NCBI GenBank assembly: GCA_002394365.1
Contig: DGTQ01000002.1
Location: forward strand, 1-64,000
Length of the DNA stretch: 64,000 nt
Direction: 5' to 3'
Origin: Prevotellaceae bacterium UBA4332
GTDB lineage: Bacteria; Bacteroidota; Bacteroidia; Bacteroidales; Bacteroidaceae
A program made the position numbers and the translations under genes. This document shows positions 1-7,427 of the stretch, piece by piece (position 1 is the first letter of the stretch; each line of letters starts with the position of its first letter). The notes beneath the pieces were generated by a model, which saw only the letters and a program-made list of their open reading frames with translations, did not search any database and had not been told where the DNA came from.

Positions 1-94
1 CTGTACTGTTGGCACGAGGCATAAAATCAGTGTTAAAGAAATCATCAAACATCGTTGGGAACCAACCATTGCTTTTCATTAATCCGTTCAACAT
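1..94 (-). CDS. Hsp20/alpha-crystallin small heat-shock protein (5' part only)
   Basis: The gene runs off the left edge of the window, so only about the first 31 codons are visible. The translation begins MLNGLMKSNGWFPTMFDDFF and continues NTDFMPRANST. This matches the N-terminus of Bacteroidales Hsp20 proteins (WFP.hFDDFF, then an Ala/Asn/Thr stretch before the crystallin domain). These are ATP-independent holdase chaperones in the cytoplasm. A strong GGAGGTA Shine-Dalgarno sequence (complement of 101-107) lies 6 nt before the ATG, which is unusual in this phylum and fixes the start. The crystallin domain itself is outside the window, so the family call rests on the N-terminus alone. Confidence 0.72.
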   Translation of the reverse strand, partial: MLNGLMKSNGWFPTMFDDFFNTDFMPRANST

Positions 95-100
95 AATCAA

Positions 101-107
101 TACCTCC
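101..107 (-). promoter_or_regulatory. Strong Shine-Dalgarno site of the hsp20-like gene
   Basis: The complement reads GGAGGTA, 6 nt before the ATG at 94. Most other genes here have only AT-rich leaders, so this site suggests unusually strong translation initiation. Confidence 0.75.
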
Positions 108-247
108 TAATTTTACATTTAGTTTAACTTAATTGTTTTGTTTGCCTCCGCTTGTTTGCTTCGGCTTTCACTAGCAGATAAGCAAAGTACATGCCTACAA
201 AACGTCCATGCCAGAATGACAATCGAGAAAGTCAATCTGGCGCGGAA

Positions 248-309
248 TTTAAACTCGATTAAACTATACTGCCAATCCTTTAAACTCAGTTAAACATTGT
301 CACGACAAT
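248..309. repeat. Two 17-bp direct repeats and a 14-bp inverted repeat upstream of hsp20
   Basis: TTTAAACTCGATTAAAC (248-264) and TTTAAACTCAGTTAAAC (279-295) differ at two positions and start 31 bp apart, about three helical turns. ATTGTC-AC-GACAAT (296-309) follows at once. They lie upstream of hsp20 and downstream of the hydrolase chimera, so they could be regulator binding sites for hsp20. No promoter was firmly identified here. Confidence 0.5.
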
Positions 310-326
310 TGAGAGTTTGATGATAA

Positions 327-1346
327 TTATAGTACCCGATGAAGGAAATCAATGATCAATTTGGCAATCTCCGTGTGGTGGCTCTCCAAAGCAAAATGGC
401 CGTTGGGCACGAAATGTATCTCTGCATTGGGCACATCGCGCTTGAAGGCTTTGGCTCCAGCAGGTATGAACGACGGATCATTCTCTCCCCAAACTGCCAA
501 CAAGGGAGGCTGATAGGTGCGGAGGTACTGCTGGAACTCTGGATAGAGTGCTACATTCGAGCGATAGTCCAGAATCAGGTCGTTCTGCATCTCTGCCCGT
601 CCTGGTTGGCAGACATAATAGTAATCGAGTGAATAGCCGTCAGGACCTACTGAGCCTTCTGGAGTTCCGAAGGTATATTGCCCGATGATGGTTTCAAGGG
701 CGTATGCCGTTGCGAACTGCTGGCGGAGTTCGTCAGTAGGGTTCTTCCAGTATGCCTTGCGAGCCTCCCACTTCTTGCCAAGTCCTTCCTCGTACATATT
801 GCCATTCTGGGAGATGATGGCCGTGATACGTTCTGGATGCCACATGGCCAGGCGATAGCCAATGGGAGCACCATAGTCAAAGACATACATGGCGAACTTG
901 GTCAAGCCTATGGTCTCTGTAAATTTATCGATGACGCGGGCCAGATGGTCAAAGCGATATTCAAGGTTGGAGATGACATCTTCAAGCCACTCTGTTGAAG
1001 GTAAGCCTCTATAACGGCTGATGGTCATTATCGTAGTCTTCAACTGAGAAATCTCGTCAGCCGTAAGTTCCTTATTGTTGATGGTGAAATCTTTGTACTT
1101 ATATCTATAATAGACCTTCTTGCCGTCCTTTATCCTTTCAAGTGGTATGCTCCAGCCTTGTGAGCTTTCCATAAAGGTTATATCATCGAACACGGTACGA
1201 CGGCTGACACTATCAGTGCCAGTATAGTCAATCAAAGCCTGGGCACAAGCCTCTATAAGGTCATCCATATAATACCTATGACGGAAGTCACTGAAACATT
1301 TGTCCAGTGTCTGGTATCGTATAACTGCATTCTTATTCTGAGGCAT
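327..1346 (-). CDS. Chimeric protein: WYL-type regulator N-terminus joined to an alpha/beta-hydrolase C-terminus
   Basis: The 339-residue reading frame joins two unrelated partial proteins. Residues 1 to about 130 look like the N-terminal part of a Bacteroidales WYL-domain transcriptional regulator: the MPQNKNAVIRYQTLDKCF start, a DDLIEAC segment and an SRRTVFDDI helix-turn-helix-like segment. The WYL sensor domain is missing. From about residue 130 (YRFDHLARVIDKFTE) the sequence is the C-terminal two thirds of a haloalkane-dehalogenase-like hydrolase, with the nucleophile elbow VFDYGAPIG, the acid region VWGENDPSF and a late histidine in NGHFALE. The first strands and oxyanion loop of the hydrolase are missing. 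An in-frame deletion between neighbouring genes would produce this. The product may be non-functional as an enzyme; an assembly error is the other explanation. Confidence 0.7.
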   Translation of the reverse strand: MPQNKNAVIRYQTLDKCFSDFRHRYYMDDLIEACAQALIDYTGTDSVSRRTVFDDITFMESSQGWSIPLERIKDGKKVYYRYKYKDFTINNKELTADEISQLKTTIMTISRYRGLPSTEWLEDVISNLEYRFDHLARVIDKFTETIGLTKFAMYVFDYGAPIGYRLAMWHPERITAIISQNGNMYEEGLGKKWEARKAYWKNPTDELRQQFATAYALETIIGQYTFGTPEGSVGPDGYSLDYYYVCQPGRAEMQNDLILDYRSNVALYPEFQQYLRTYQPPLLAVWGENDPSFIPAGAKAFKRDVPNAEIHFVPNGHFALESHHTEIAKLIIDFLHRVL

Positions 1347-1890
1347 TTGCTATATTTGAAGTTACTTACTGAGTTAGAGTAATTCAATTGCATTGAGCAC
1401 AAAGGTACAACTGTTTTCTTTACAAAATAGCATCACTGGATGACTTTTTACCGAAAACCACAAAAGATGATAGTTTAACAAGGTGTTTTTCACTATTGCA
1501 TTGATGAATATATGTGACAGTGCAAAATTTGCACTTGATGTGCAGAATATGCACTGTAGAGTGCAACCATAAATGCAAAATTTGCACTTAACATGGCATG
1601 ATTTTGCACGAGTTCGTGCAAAATCTGCACACATAATATAATATAATAGATAATTTATATAATAAATAATGGTCTGACTTATTTCTTTTATGGGTCGGTC
1701 GGGCGTGCCCTCCCTTCGTGCCATGCGGAGTGCGAACTTTCGATGTTAATAAAATTAAATTGCGGAAAAAGGAGAAGGATTATTATATCTATTGATGTAT
1801 CGTCTTTAATAGAGTGGTGCAAATGTGGTGCAAATCAGAAAATCAAAATCCGCAAGCAGATGAAAATCAGCCACTTGCGGATTTGAGAAG
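1347..1890. other. 544-bp intergenic region with a palindrome cluster and an AT-rich tract
   Basis: This stretch lies between the chimera start and tRNA-Gln. I see no convincing gene. It holds the palindrome cluster at 1519-1623, a run of about 50 bp that is almost only A and T near 1631-1680, and a GC-rich patch with GGTCGGTCGGGCG near 1692. The single open frame across it has a composition unlike a protein. Confidence 0.6.
1519..1623. repeat. Cluster of three palindromes with a TTTGCAC core
   Basis: AGTGCAAA-A-TTTGCACT (1519-1535), TGCAAA-A-TTTGCA (1574-1586) and TTTTGCACGA-GT-TCGTGCAAAA (1602-1623) are all perfect palindromes, with further TGCA-containing half-sites between them. The third has 10-bp arms. 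They could be operator sites or cruciform/RNA hairpin elements; no T-tract follows, so they are not simple terminators. Confidence 0.7.
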
Positions 1891-1961
1891 TTGTCCTACG
1901 CGGATTCGAACCACGACAAACAGAACCAAAACCTGTTGTGCTACCATTACACCATAGGACA
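1891..1961 (-). tRNA. tRNA-Gln (anticodon TTG)
   Basis: The complement folds as a standard cloverleaf. The acceptor TGTCCTA pairs with TAGGACA, the anticodon loop GGTTTTGGTTC contains TTG, and the T-arm carries GGTTCGAATCC. The discriminator base is A. CCA is not encoded, since CTTCTC follows, so it must be added after transcription. Confidence 0.93.
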
Positions 1962-2018
1962 ATCCTGGTTTGACAATTGAAAATTGAAGAGTCAACCCCT
2001 CAATTCAATTTGCGGTTG

Positions 2019-2026
2019 CAAAGGTA
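2019..2026 (-). promoter_or_regulatory. -7 promoter element of tRNA-Gln
   Basis: The complement reads TACCTTTG, the Bacteroidetes TAnnTTTG element, about 58 nt upstream of the tRNA 5' end. No clean TTTG -33 box was found at the usual distance. Confidence 0.55.
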
Positions 2027-2034
2027 CGAAATTT

Positions 2035-2066
2035 AGTTCATAGTTCACAGTTCACAGTTCACAGTT
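2035..2066. repeat. Heptamer array AGTTCAY (four units)
   Basis: AGTTCAT is followed by three AGTTCAC units and a partial one, in strict 7-nt phase, between tyrS and tRNA-Gln. The same word recurs near 15495, 29480 and 36655. Confidence 0.85.
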
Positions 2067-2076
2067 GGAGTTCTTT

Positions 2077-3381
2077 TTATGAATTATTAACTGTAATGAG
2101 GTAGTAGTTCTTCTTGCCACGTTGGGCGAGAAGGTACTTGCCTCCTATGAGGTCTGCCTCTGTGAGGGGGCGATTCTGGTCGGTGAGTTTCTCCTTGTTG
2201 ATAGAGACGCCGCCGCCCTGCACCATCTTGCGCATTTCTCCCTTTGAAGGGAACACCTTGCAGTTGTCGCTGGTGAGTATCTCTACTGCAGGCTGACCGA
2301 GCAGGTCACGACCTATCTGGAAATGCTCTACGCCCTCGAAGACATCGAGGAAGGTCTGCTCGTCGAGCTTCTCGAGGTTCTCCTTTGTTGACTTGCCAAA
2401 GAGAATGCCCGATGCCTCGATGGCTGCGTCGAGGTCTGCCTGAGAGTGAACAAGGAGTGTCACCTCCTCGGCAAGGCGCTTCTGCAGGGTGCGACGACCT
2501 GGGTCTTGCTTGCGCTCCTCGACGAGGGCGTCGATGGTCTGCTTGTCGAGGCTGGTGAATATTTTGATGTACTTCTCTGCATCGTCGTCAGAGACGTTGA
2601 GCCAGAACTGATAGAACTTGTATGGAGAGGTGCGGTTGCGGTCGAGCCAGATGTTGCCGCTCTCTGTCTTGCCAAACTTCTTGCCGTCTGCCTTTGTAAT
2701 GAGCGGACAGGTGAGGGCGTAAGCCTCCTGGTCGTTGCCGAGGGTGCGGCGGATGAGCTCTGTGCCTGTGGTCATGTTGCCCCACTGGTCGTTGCCGCCC
2801 AGCTGCATCTTGCAGCCCTTGGTCTGATAGAGGTGGAGGAAGTCGTAGCCCTGAAGGAGCTGGTAGGTGAACTCGGTGAATGAGAGACCGTCGCGGGCGG
2901 TGCCGTTGAGGCGCTGCTGTACGGAGTCCTTTGCCATCATGTAGTTTACGGTGATGTGCTTGCCCACGGTGCGGGCGAAGTCGAGGAAGGTGAAGTCTTT
3001 CATCCAGTCGTAGTTGTTGACCATCTCGGCGGCGTTAGCCTCCTTGGAGTCGAAGTCGAGGAACTTGGCTACCTGCTTCTTGATGCACTCCTGGTTGTGG
3101 TAGAGTGTTTCGGAGTCGAGCAGGTTGCGCTCCTGAGACTTGCCTGACGGGTCGCCAATCATGCCTGTGGCTCCACCCACGAGAATGATGGGCTTGTGGC
3201 CGCACTGCTGCAAGTGGCGCAGCATCATGATGCCACAAAGATGACCTATGTGGAGAGAGTCGGCAGTAGGGTCGGTGCCGAGGTATGCTGTTACCATCTC
3301 TTTCTGTAACAGTTCTTCTGCGCCTGGCATTATCTGGGCGAGCATGCCGCGCCATTTAAGTTCTTCGATGAAGTTTTTCAT
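2077..3381 (-). CDS. tyrS: Tyrosine--tRNA ligase
   Basis: This cytoplasmic class I aminoacyl-tRNA synthetase attaches tyrosine to tRNA-Tyr. The 434-residue length fits bacterial TyrRS. The HIGH motif is at residues 44-47 (DSLHIGHL), followed by GGATGMIGDPSGKS, the tyrosine-binding YQLLQGYDF and the QLGGNDQWGN signature. The KMSKS-equivalent loop reads KFGKT (about residue 235). The C-terminal 70 or so residues form an S4-like tRNA-binding domain. The start MKNFIEELKWRGML is the usual Bacteroidetes N-terminus. Upstream, 3400-3430 carries three ACTATAG-type repeats but no clear promoter. Confidence 0.97.
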   Translation of the reverse strand: MKNFIEELKWRGMLAQIMPGAEELLQKEMVTAYLGTDPTADSLHIGHLCGIMMLRHLQQCGHKPIILVGGATGMIGDPSGKSQERNLLDSETLYHNQECIKKQVAKFLDFDSKEANAAEMVNNYDWMKDFTFLDFARTVGKHITVNYMMAKDSVQQRLNGTARDGLSFTEFTYQLLQGYDFLHLYQTKGCKMQLGGNDQWGNMTTGTELIRRTLGNDQEAYALTCPLITKADGKKFGKTESGNIWLDRNRTSPYKFYQFWLNVSDDDAEKYIKIFTSLDKQTIDALVEERKQDPGRRTLQKRLAEEVTLLVHSQADLDAAIEASGILFGKSTKENLEKLDEQTFLDVFEGVEHFQIGRDLLGQPAVEILTSDNCKVFPSKGEMRKMVQGGGVSINKEKLTDQNRPLTEADLIGGKYLLAQRGKKNYYLITVNNS

Positions 3382-3454
3382 ATCGTTGTTCTTTTTTTAT
3401 AGGAGCTATAGGGACTATAGAGACTATAGGATTTTTTAGAGTTATTGCAGCGCT

Positions 3455-3676
3455 TCAGGGCACTGGGTCATATCCCGAACCTCCCCAGGGGTGGCAGCGC
3501 AAGATGCGCCTGATGGCAAGCCATAGGCCTTTCAGCGGACCGTGCTTGATGATGGCTTCTCTGGCATACTGTGAGCATGTGGGAGTGAAGCGGCACGATG
3601 GGGGGGTGAAGGGACTGATGCACGTCTGGTAGAACGCAATGGGCAGGAGCAGTATTGCTGTCAGGATTTTGCGCAT
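3455..3676 (-). CDS. yidD: Membrane protein insertion efficiency factor YidD
   Basis: This 73-residue protein assists the YidC insertase at the inner membrane. It has a hydrophobic N-terminus, then the family signature CISPFTPPSCRFTPTCSQYA with conserved cysteines, then HGPLKGLWLAIRRILRCHPW and GGSGYDPVP at the end. Its first 16 nt overlap the end of rnpA, so the two are probably translationally coupled. The rnpA-yidD order is the common bacterial arrangement. Confidence 0.95.
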   Translation of the reverse strand: MRKILTAILLLPIAFYQTCISPFTPPSCRFTPTCSQYAREAIIKHGPLKGLWLAIRRILRCHPWGGSGYDPVP

Positions 3677-4068
3677 GATTCTGTTATGCGTTGCAAGAGG
3701 TTGGTTATCTTCTGCCTTACCACGTCAGAGGGATAGTGCCTGTTGTCGAGCCATATAAAGGCGACGTTTATGGTGTGTTGTTCATCACCAGGGCGCAACA
3801 GGTGCTTGTTCTGACGATAGGCTTCTCGTATCTGTCTTTTTACATGGTTGCGGTCCACGGCGTGCTTAAACTGGCGCTTCGGAACAGAGATGAGTATGCT
3901 GTTGGCAGGCTCCTGCTCAGTGGCTGTCTTCCCTTTTTCTTCTGTCAGTCGGTACACGGCTCGTATGGGGTAGGCTGTGATGCTCTTGCTCCCTCTTCCT
4001 GGCTCAAACAGTTTGTCGATAAGTGTGTTGCTGCAGAGCCGTTCTGCTTTTGTCAGTCGTGCGTTCAC
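3661..4068 (-). CDS. rnpA: Ribonuclease P protein component
   Basis: This is the small basic protein subunit of RNase P, which helps the catalytic RNA remove 5' leaders from tRNA precursors. At 135 residues it has the usual length. The N-terminal F.KAERLCSNTLIDKLF segment and the RNR-like motif RNHVKRQIREAYRQ are both present, with a central basic region. It lies 5 nt downstream of hemD and overlaps yidD, so hemD-rnpA-yidD probably form one transcript. Confidence 0.95.
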   Translation of the reverse strand: MNARLTKAERLCSNTLIDKLFEPGRGSKSITAYPIRAVYRLTEEKGKTATEQEPANSILISVPKRQFKHAVDRNHVKRQIREAYRQNKHLLRPGDEQHTINVAFIWLDNRHYPSDVVRQKITNLLQRITESCAKS

Positions 4069-4073
4069 TGCTG

Positions 4074-4826
4074 CTACTCTTCTTCTTGTTCTTGCAGGAA
4101 GTGGCGCAATGCACCCGTCATGGATGGGTAGCGCTCTGTAGGTGCCTCGAGATGCAGTTCGAGTCCAGCCTCTCGTGCTGCTTTGGCAGTAGAAGGACCG
4201 AAGGTGCCTATCTTGAGGTCGCTTTGTGAGGCGTCAGGGAAGTTCTCAATGAGTGACTTGATGCCTGCAGGAGAGAAGAAAAGTGCCATGTCATAGTCGA
4301 AATTCTTCTTCTCCTCCTCGCTGAAGTCGTTGCTGACGGTGCGATACATCACGCACTCCTTGTGGTTGAGTTCCTTGGCGTCGAGCATCTTTGTGATGTT
4401 GTCATTGGCTACGCTGCTCAGGGGCACAAGGTACTTCTCGTTCTTGTGTTTTACCATTGCTGGTATGAGGTCGTCTATCTTGCCTGTCTCGCCAAAGAAA
4501 ACCTTGCGCTTGCGGTATGGGGCATACTTCTGTATGTAGAGGGCAATGGTCTCTGTCACGCAGAAATACTTTGTTGTCTCTGGCATGGTGATGCGCAGTT
4601 CCTTAGCCAACTGGAAGAAATGGTCGATGGCGTGGCGAGAGGTAAAGACAATAGCTGTGTAGTTGGATATATTTACCTTCTGCTGACGGAATTCCTGAGA
4701 CGTCAATCCTTCCACCTTGATGAATGGGCGAAAAACGAGTTCTACGTCGAAGTGGCGGGCTATCTCGTAATATGGTGAGTTTTCGCTTGTAGGTTTCGGC
4801 TGTGAAACCAGAATCTTCTTTACCAT
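4074..4826 (-). CDS. hemD: Uroporphyrinogen-III synthase
   Basis: HemD converts hydroxymethylbilane to uroporphyrinogen III in tetrapyrrole synthesis. Sequence conservation in this family is low, but the 250-residue protein has the typical pattern: a start VKKILVSQPKP, the YTAIVFTSRHAIDHFF segment of the first lobe, KYLVPLSSVAND in the second, and FFSPAGIKSLIENFPD followed by KIGTFGPSTAKAAREAG. The DUF4271 membrane gene directly upstream is a frequent Bacteroidetes neighbour of hemD, which supports the call. Confidence 0.9.
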   Translation of the reverse strand: MVKKILVSQPKPTSENSPYYEIARHFDVELVFRPFIKVEGLTSQEFRQQKVNISNYTAIVFTSRHAIDHFFQLAKELRITMPETTKYFCVTETIALYIQKYAPYRKRKVFFGETGKIDDLIPAMVKHKNEKYLVPLSSVANDNITKMLDAKELNHKECVMYRTVSNDFSEEEKKNFDYDMALFFSPAGIKSLIENFPDASQSDLKIGTFGPSTAKAAREAGLELHLEAPTERYPSMTGALRHFLQEQEEE

Positions 4827-4835
4827 CGTTTATCC

Positions 4836-5516
4836 TTAAATATTAATCCTTAGTGTGTTAGTTAAAAATGCTGATACTCCTATTAGCAGAGCAATATATA
4901 GTGTTTCGAGGGTGCAAAGGTACAAAAAAAAATGCGAAAAAGTGACCTTTCCGCTGGAAAATATACGATATTCCTTATAAAAAGCCAATATTTCGGTTAT
5001 TATGAAGCTCACAACGGCTATCTGCATGGCTGTTGTTATACTAAAACCGTACATGCCATGAAGCATAGCCAGCGTGGTTACGACTACTGCCTGCAGAGCC
5101 ATGAAAAACTGCTGCTCCATGTCGGCAAGCTTGTACCTGTCGTGGGTGAAAAAGATGATTGACGTTGTTCTTAATCCCTGTTTCTTGATTAAGAAGGATG
5201 CAAAAAAGGGTATTATGAACAGTCCTATTGCCGCATAGATGCTAATGCCGTCGCCGCCTTTTGCTATGGTTAACGTTCCACACTCCATAAGGTAATGATA
5301 GAGAAGATAGGCTCCTGTCACACATCCTATGAGGATAAGGCAGGTAACGGATGGCATCACCCTTGATACTTTCCAGAACAGTGTGGAGTTTTCCTTCGGA
5401 GTGCTGAAAATATTGCTCAGCTGATAACTCAAGAGTGGCACGGTCCTTGCACAAAACATATATGTAAGGACAGTGCAGAGCAACAGGCCCAATACTATGT
5501 AGCTATCTGAAGACAA
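4836..5516 (-). CDS. DUF4271 family inner-membrane protein
   Basis: The 226-residue protein has several hydrophobic segments (about 5-25, 55-75, 90-112, 140-190 and 200-222) and the late motif FFLYLCTLETL, typical of the DUF4271 family found next to hemD in Bacteroidetes. Its function is unknown. It ends 9 nt before hemD. The codons for LYLCTLE contain a perfect TACCTTTG word on the coding strand (4915-4922), which may or may not act as an internal promoter for hemD. Confidence 0.85.
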   Translation of the reverse strand: MSSDSYIVLGLLLCTVLTYMFCARTVPLLSYQLSNIFSTPKENSTLFWKVSRVMPSVTCLILIGCVTGAYLLYHYLMECGTLTIAKGGDGISIYAAIGLFIIPFFASFLIKKQGLRTTSIIFFTHDRYKLADMEQQFFMALQAVVVTTLAMLHGMYGFSITTAMQIAVVSFIITEILAFYKEYRIFSSGKVTFSHFFLYLCTLETLYIALLIGVSAFLTNTLRINI

Positions 5517-5570
5517 GATGGAGAACTGACAAGTTTTTTTAAGTTGGCAATCTAATAAAGTTTTTTAGAA

Positions 5571-6821
5571 TTACAGGAATGCTTCTTTGAATTTATCCAC
5601 GAGGTCGAGCTTCTCCCATGTGAAGAGCTCAATCTCCATCTCCTTCGTAGGGTGGTATGCTGAAGTGAAGGTCTTTTTCACAGTCTTGGGGTTGCGTCCC
5701 ATGTGACCGTATGCAGCAGTTTCGAGATACATAGGCTGGCGCAGTTTCAGCGTGCGCTCTATAGCCTTAGGACGGAAGTCGAACAAGGTCTTGAGCTTGG
5801 CAGCTATCTCGCCGTCGCTCATTTTCACGTTGCTCTTGCCATAGGTGTTGACGTACACGCTTACAGGTTCAGCCACACCGATGGCATAGCTCAACTGTAC
5901 AAGAATCTCGTCGCTCACGCCTGCTGCTACAAGGTTCTTTGCCACATAGCGAGCTGCATAAGCCGCACTGCGGTCAACCTTTGAAGAGTCCTTGCCCGAG
6001 AAAGCACCACCACCATGCGCACCTCTGCCTCCGTAAGTATCTACTATAATCTTTCTGCCCGTCAAACCTGTGTCGCCATGAGGACCGCCGATAACAAACT
6101 TACCAGTAGGGTTGACGTGGAACTTTATGTCGTCATTAAACAGAGCAAGAATCTTCTTGTCCTTCAGTTTAGCCTTGGCACGAGGTATGAGGATGTTCTT
6201 TACGTCCTCCTTAATCTTTGCCAACATGGGTTCGTCAGCATCAAACTCGTCGTGCTGTGTAGAGACGACTATGGTGTCTATGCGCTGTGGCACGCCCTCA
6301 TCGCTATACTCTACTGTAACCTGCGACTTAGAGTCTGGACGCAGGTAGGTCATCTCCTTACCCTCCTTGCGTATCTCGGCAAGAGTCTTCATCAGCAGAT
6401 GCGACAGGTCGAGAGTTACGGGAATGTAGCGGTCTGTCTCGTTGGTGGCATAGCCAAACATCATGCCCTGGTCTCCTGCGCCCTGGTTGTCTTCCTCCTC
6501 ACGCGAAACACCCATGTCAATGTCTGTGCTCTGCTCGTGGATGGCAGAGAGAATACCGCATGAATTGCCGTCAAACTGATATTCAGACTTGGTGTAGCCT
6601 ATCTTGTTGATAGTCTTGCGAGCTATGGTCTGCAGGTCTATGTAGGCCTCAGACTTTACCTCGCCCATGAGCACCACCTGACCTGTGGTAACAAAAGACT
6701 CGATGGCGCAGTGTGACTTGTCATCATAGGCAAGAAACTGGTCGAGTAAAGCGTCACTTATCTGGTCGGCAACTTTGTCTGGATGTCCTTCTGAAACTGA
6801 TTCTGATGTGAAGAGATACAT
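5571..6821 (-). CDS. metK: S-adenosylmethionine synthase
   Basis: MetK makes S-adenosylmethionine from methionine and ATP in the cytoplasm. The 416-residue protein shows the FTSESVSEGHPDKVADQISD start, the GAGDQGMMFGYA signature and the P-loop-like GGGAFSGKDSSKVDRSAAY. It is slightly longer than the E. coli enzyme (about 384), as is common in Bacteroidetes. The leader at 6822-6890 consists of GGAGTTA-like repeats; I see no SAM riboswitch fold in it. Confidence 0.97.
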   Translation of the reverse strand: MYLFTSESVSEGHPDKVADQISDALLDQFLAYDDKSHCAIESFVTTGQVVLMGEVKSEAYIDLQTIARKTINKIGYTKSEYQFDGNSCGILSAIHEQSTDIDMGVSREEEDNQGAGDQGMMFGYATNETDRYIPVTLDLSHLLMKTLAEIRKEGKEMTYLRPDSKSQVTVEYSDEGVPQRIDTIVVSTQHDEFDADEPMLAKIKEDVKNILIPRAKAKLKDKKILALFNDDIKFHVNPTGKFVIGGPHGDTGLTGRKIIVDTYGGRGAHGGGAFSGKDSSKVDRSAAYAARYVAKNLVAAGVSDEILVQLSYAIGVAEPVSVYVNTYGKSNVKMSDGEIAAKLKTLFDFRPKAIERTLKLRQPMYLETAAYGHMGRNPKTVKKTFTSAYHPTKEMEIELFTWEKLDLVDKFKEAFL

Positions 6822-6894
6822 GTTGTTGAGAAGTTAAAGGAGTTAAGAGGAGTTAGAGGAATTAAAGGAGTTGAGAAGTAGGGGGGGAGGTATG

Positions 6895-6935
6895 AAAAAC
6901 AAATCCCGCAAAAGCTATGTGCTTCTGCGGGATTT
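6895..6935 (-). terminator. Intrinsic terminator of rpsO
   Basis: On the minus strand AAATCCCGCAGAAGC pairs with GCTTTTGCGGGATTT across a 5-nt loop (one mismatched or wobble position), followed by GTTTTT. It starts 12 nt after the rpsO stop codon. Confidence 0.9.
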
Positions 6936-6947
6936 ACTATTGGACTT

Positions 6948-7217
6948 TTACTTACGAAGACCGAGAGCCTTAACGATAGCACGATAGCGATTGATGTCGC
7001 GGTCGTAGAGATAATCAAGGAGAGCACGACGCTTACCTACGAGCTGTGTCAGAGAGCGAGCTGTGCGGAAGTCCTTGTGGTTCTTCTTAAGGTGCTCTGT
7101 GAGGTGCTTAATGCGGTAAGAGAAAAGTGCAATCTGGCTTTCTGCTGAACCTGTGTCAGTTGCTGACTTGCCATACTGGCCGAAGATCTCAGTCTTCTTT
7201 GCGCTGTCAAGATACAT
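6948..7217 (-). CDS. rpsO: 30S ribosomal protein S15
   Basis: S15 binds the central domain of 16S rRNA and helps assemble the 30S platform. The 89-residue protein has the standard length and motifs: TGSAESQIALFSYRIKHLTE, HLKKNHKDFRTARSL and LVGKRRALLDYL. It is monocistronic, between its own terminator and a TACCTTTG promoter word (complement of 7351-7358) about 130 nt upstream of the start. Confidence 0.98.
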   Translation of the reverse strand: MYLDSAKKTEIFGQYGKSATDTGSAESQIALFSYRIKHLTEHLKKNHKDFRTARSLTQLVGKRRALLDYLYDRDINRYRAIVKALGLRK

Positions 7218-7350
7218 AGTTGTTATAATGTTTCGTGGCTGTTGTGAGTAATAATGTCATTACTTATCACATGTCTCAGACGCCCTGTCAGCCCAGCCAC
7301 TTTCAGCATGAGAGACATCTTCGAATGCGGCATTTCTTGAAATGCGGGTG

Positions 7351-7358
7351 CAAAGGTA
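7351..7358 (-). promoter_or_regulatory. -7 promoter element of rpsO
   Basis: The complement reads TACCTTTG followed by GCACCCG. It would start transcription about 125 nt before the rpsO ATG, leaving room for a leader. No clear TTTG -33 box was found. Confidence 0.5.
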
Positions 7359-7366
7359 CTAAATTT

Positions 7367-7398
<32 letters not shown>

Positions 7399-7427
7399 AT
7401 TCTTTCTTTTATGGATTTTTAACACAT

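Noticed and set aside
1374..1724. A 116-codon minus-strand open frame
   Set aside because: It covers the palindrome cluster and an AT-rich tract; the translation is Cys/Phe/Tyr-rich without any domain, signal or plausible start context.
2446..2883. Long plus-strand frame opposite tyrS
   Set aside because: It is the antisense shadow of a highly conserved gene with biased codons; the same holds for other long antisense frames, e.g. opposite metK, murF-alr and guaB.
4915..4922. TACCTTTG promoter word for hemD
   Set aside because: It lies in codons for the conserved LYLCTLE motif of the DUF4271 protein, so the match may be a coding coincidence; it is mentioned only within that gene.
6822..6890. 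SAM riboswitch before metK
   Set aside because: The region is made of GGAGTTA-like repeats and shows none of the helices of known SAM riboswitches.
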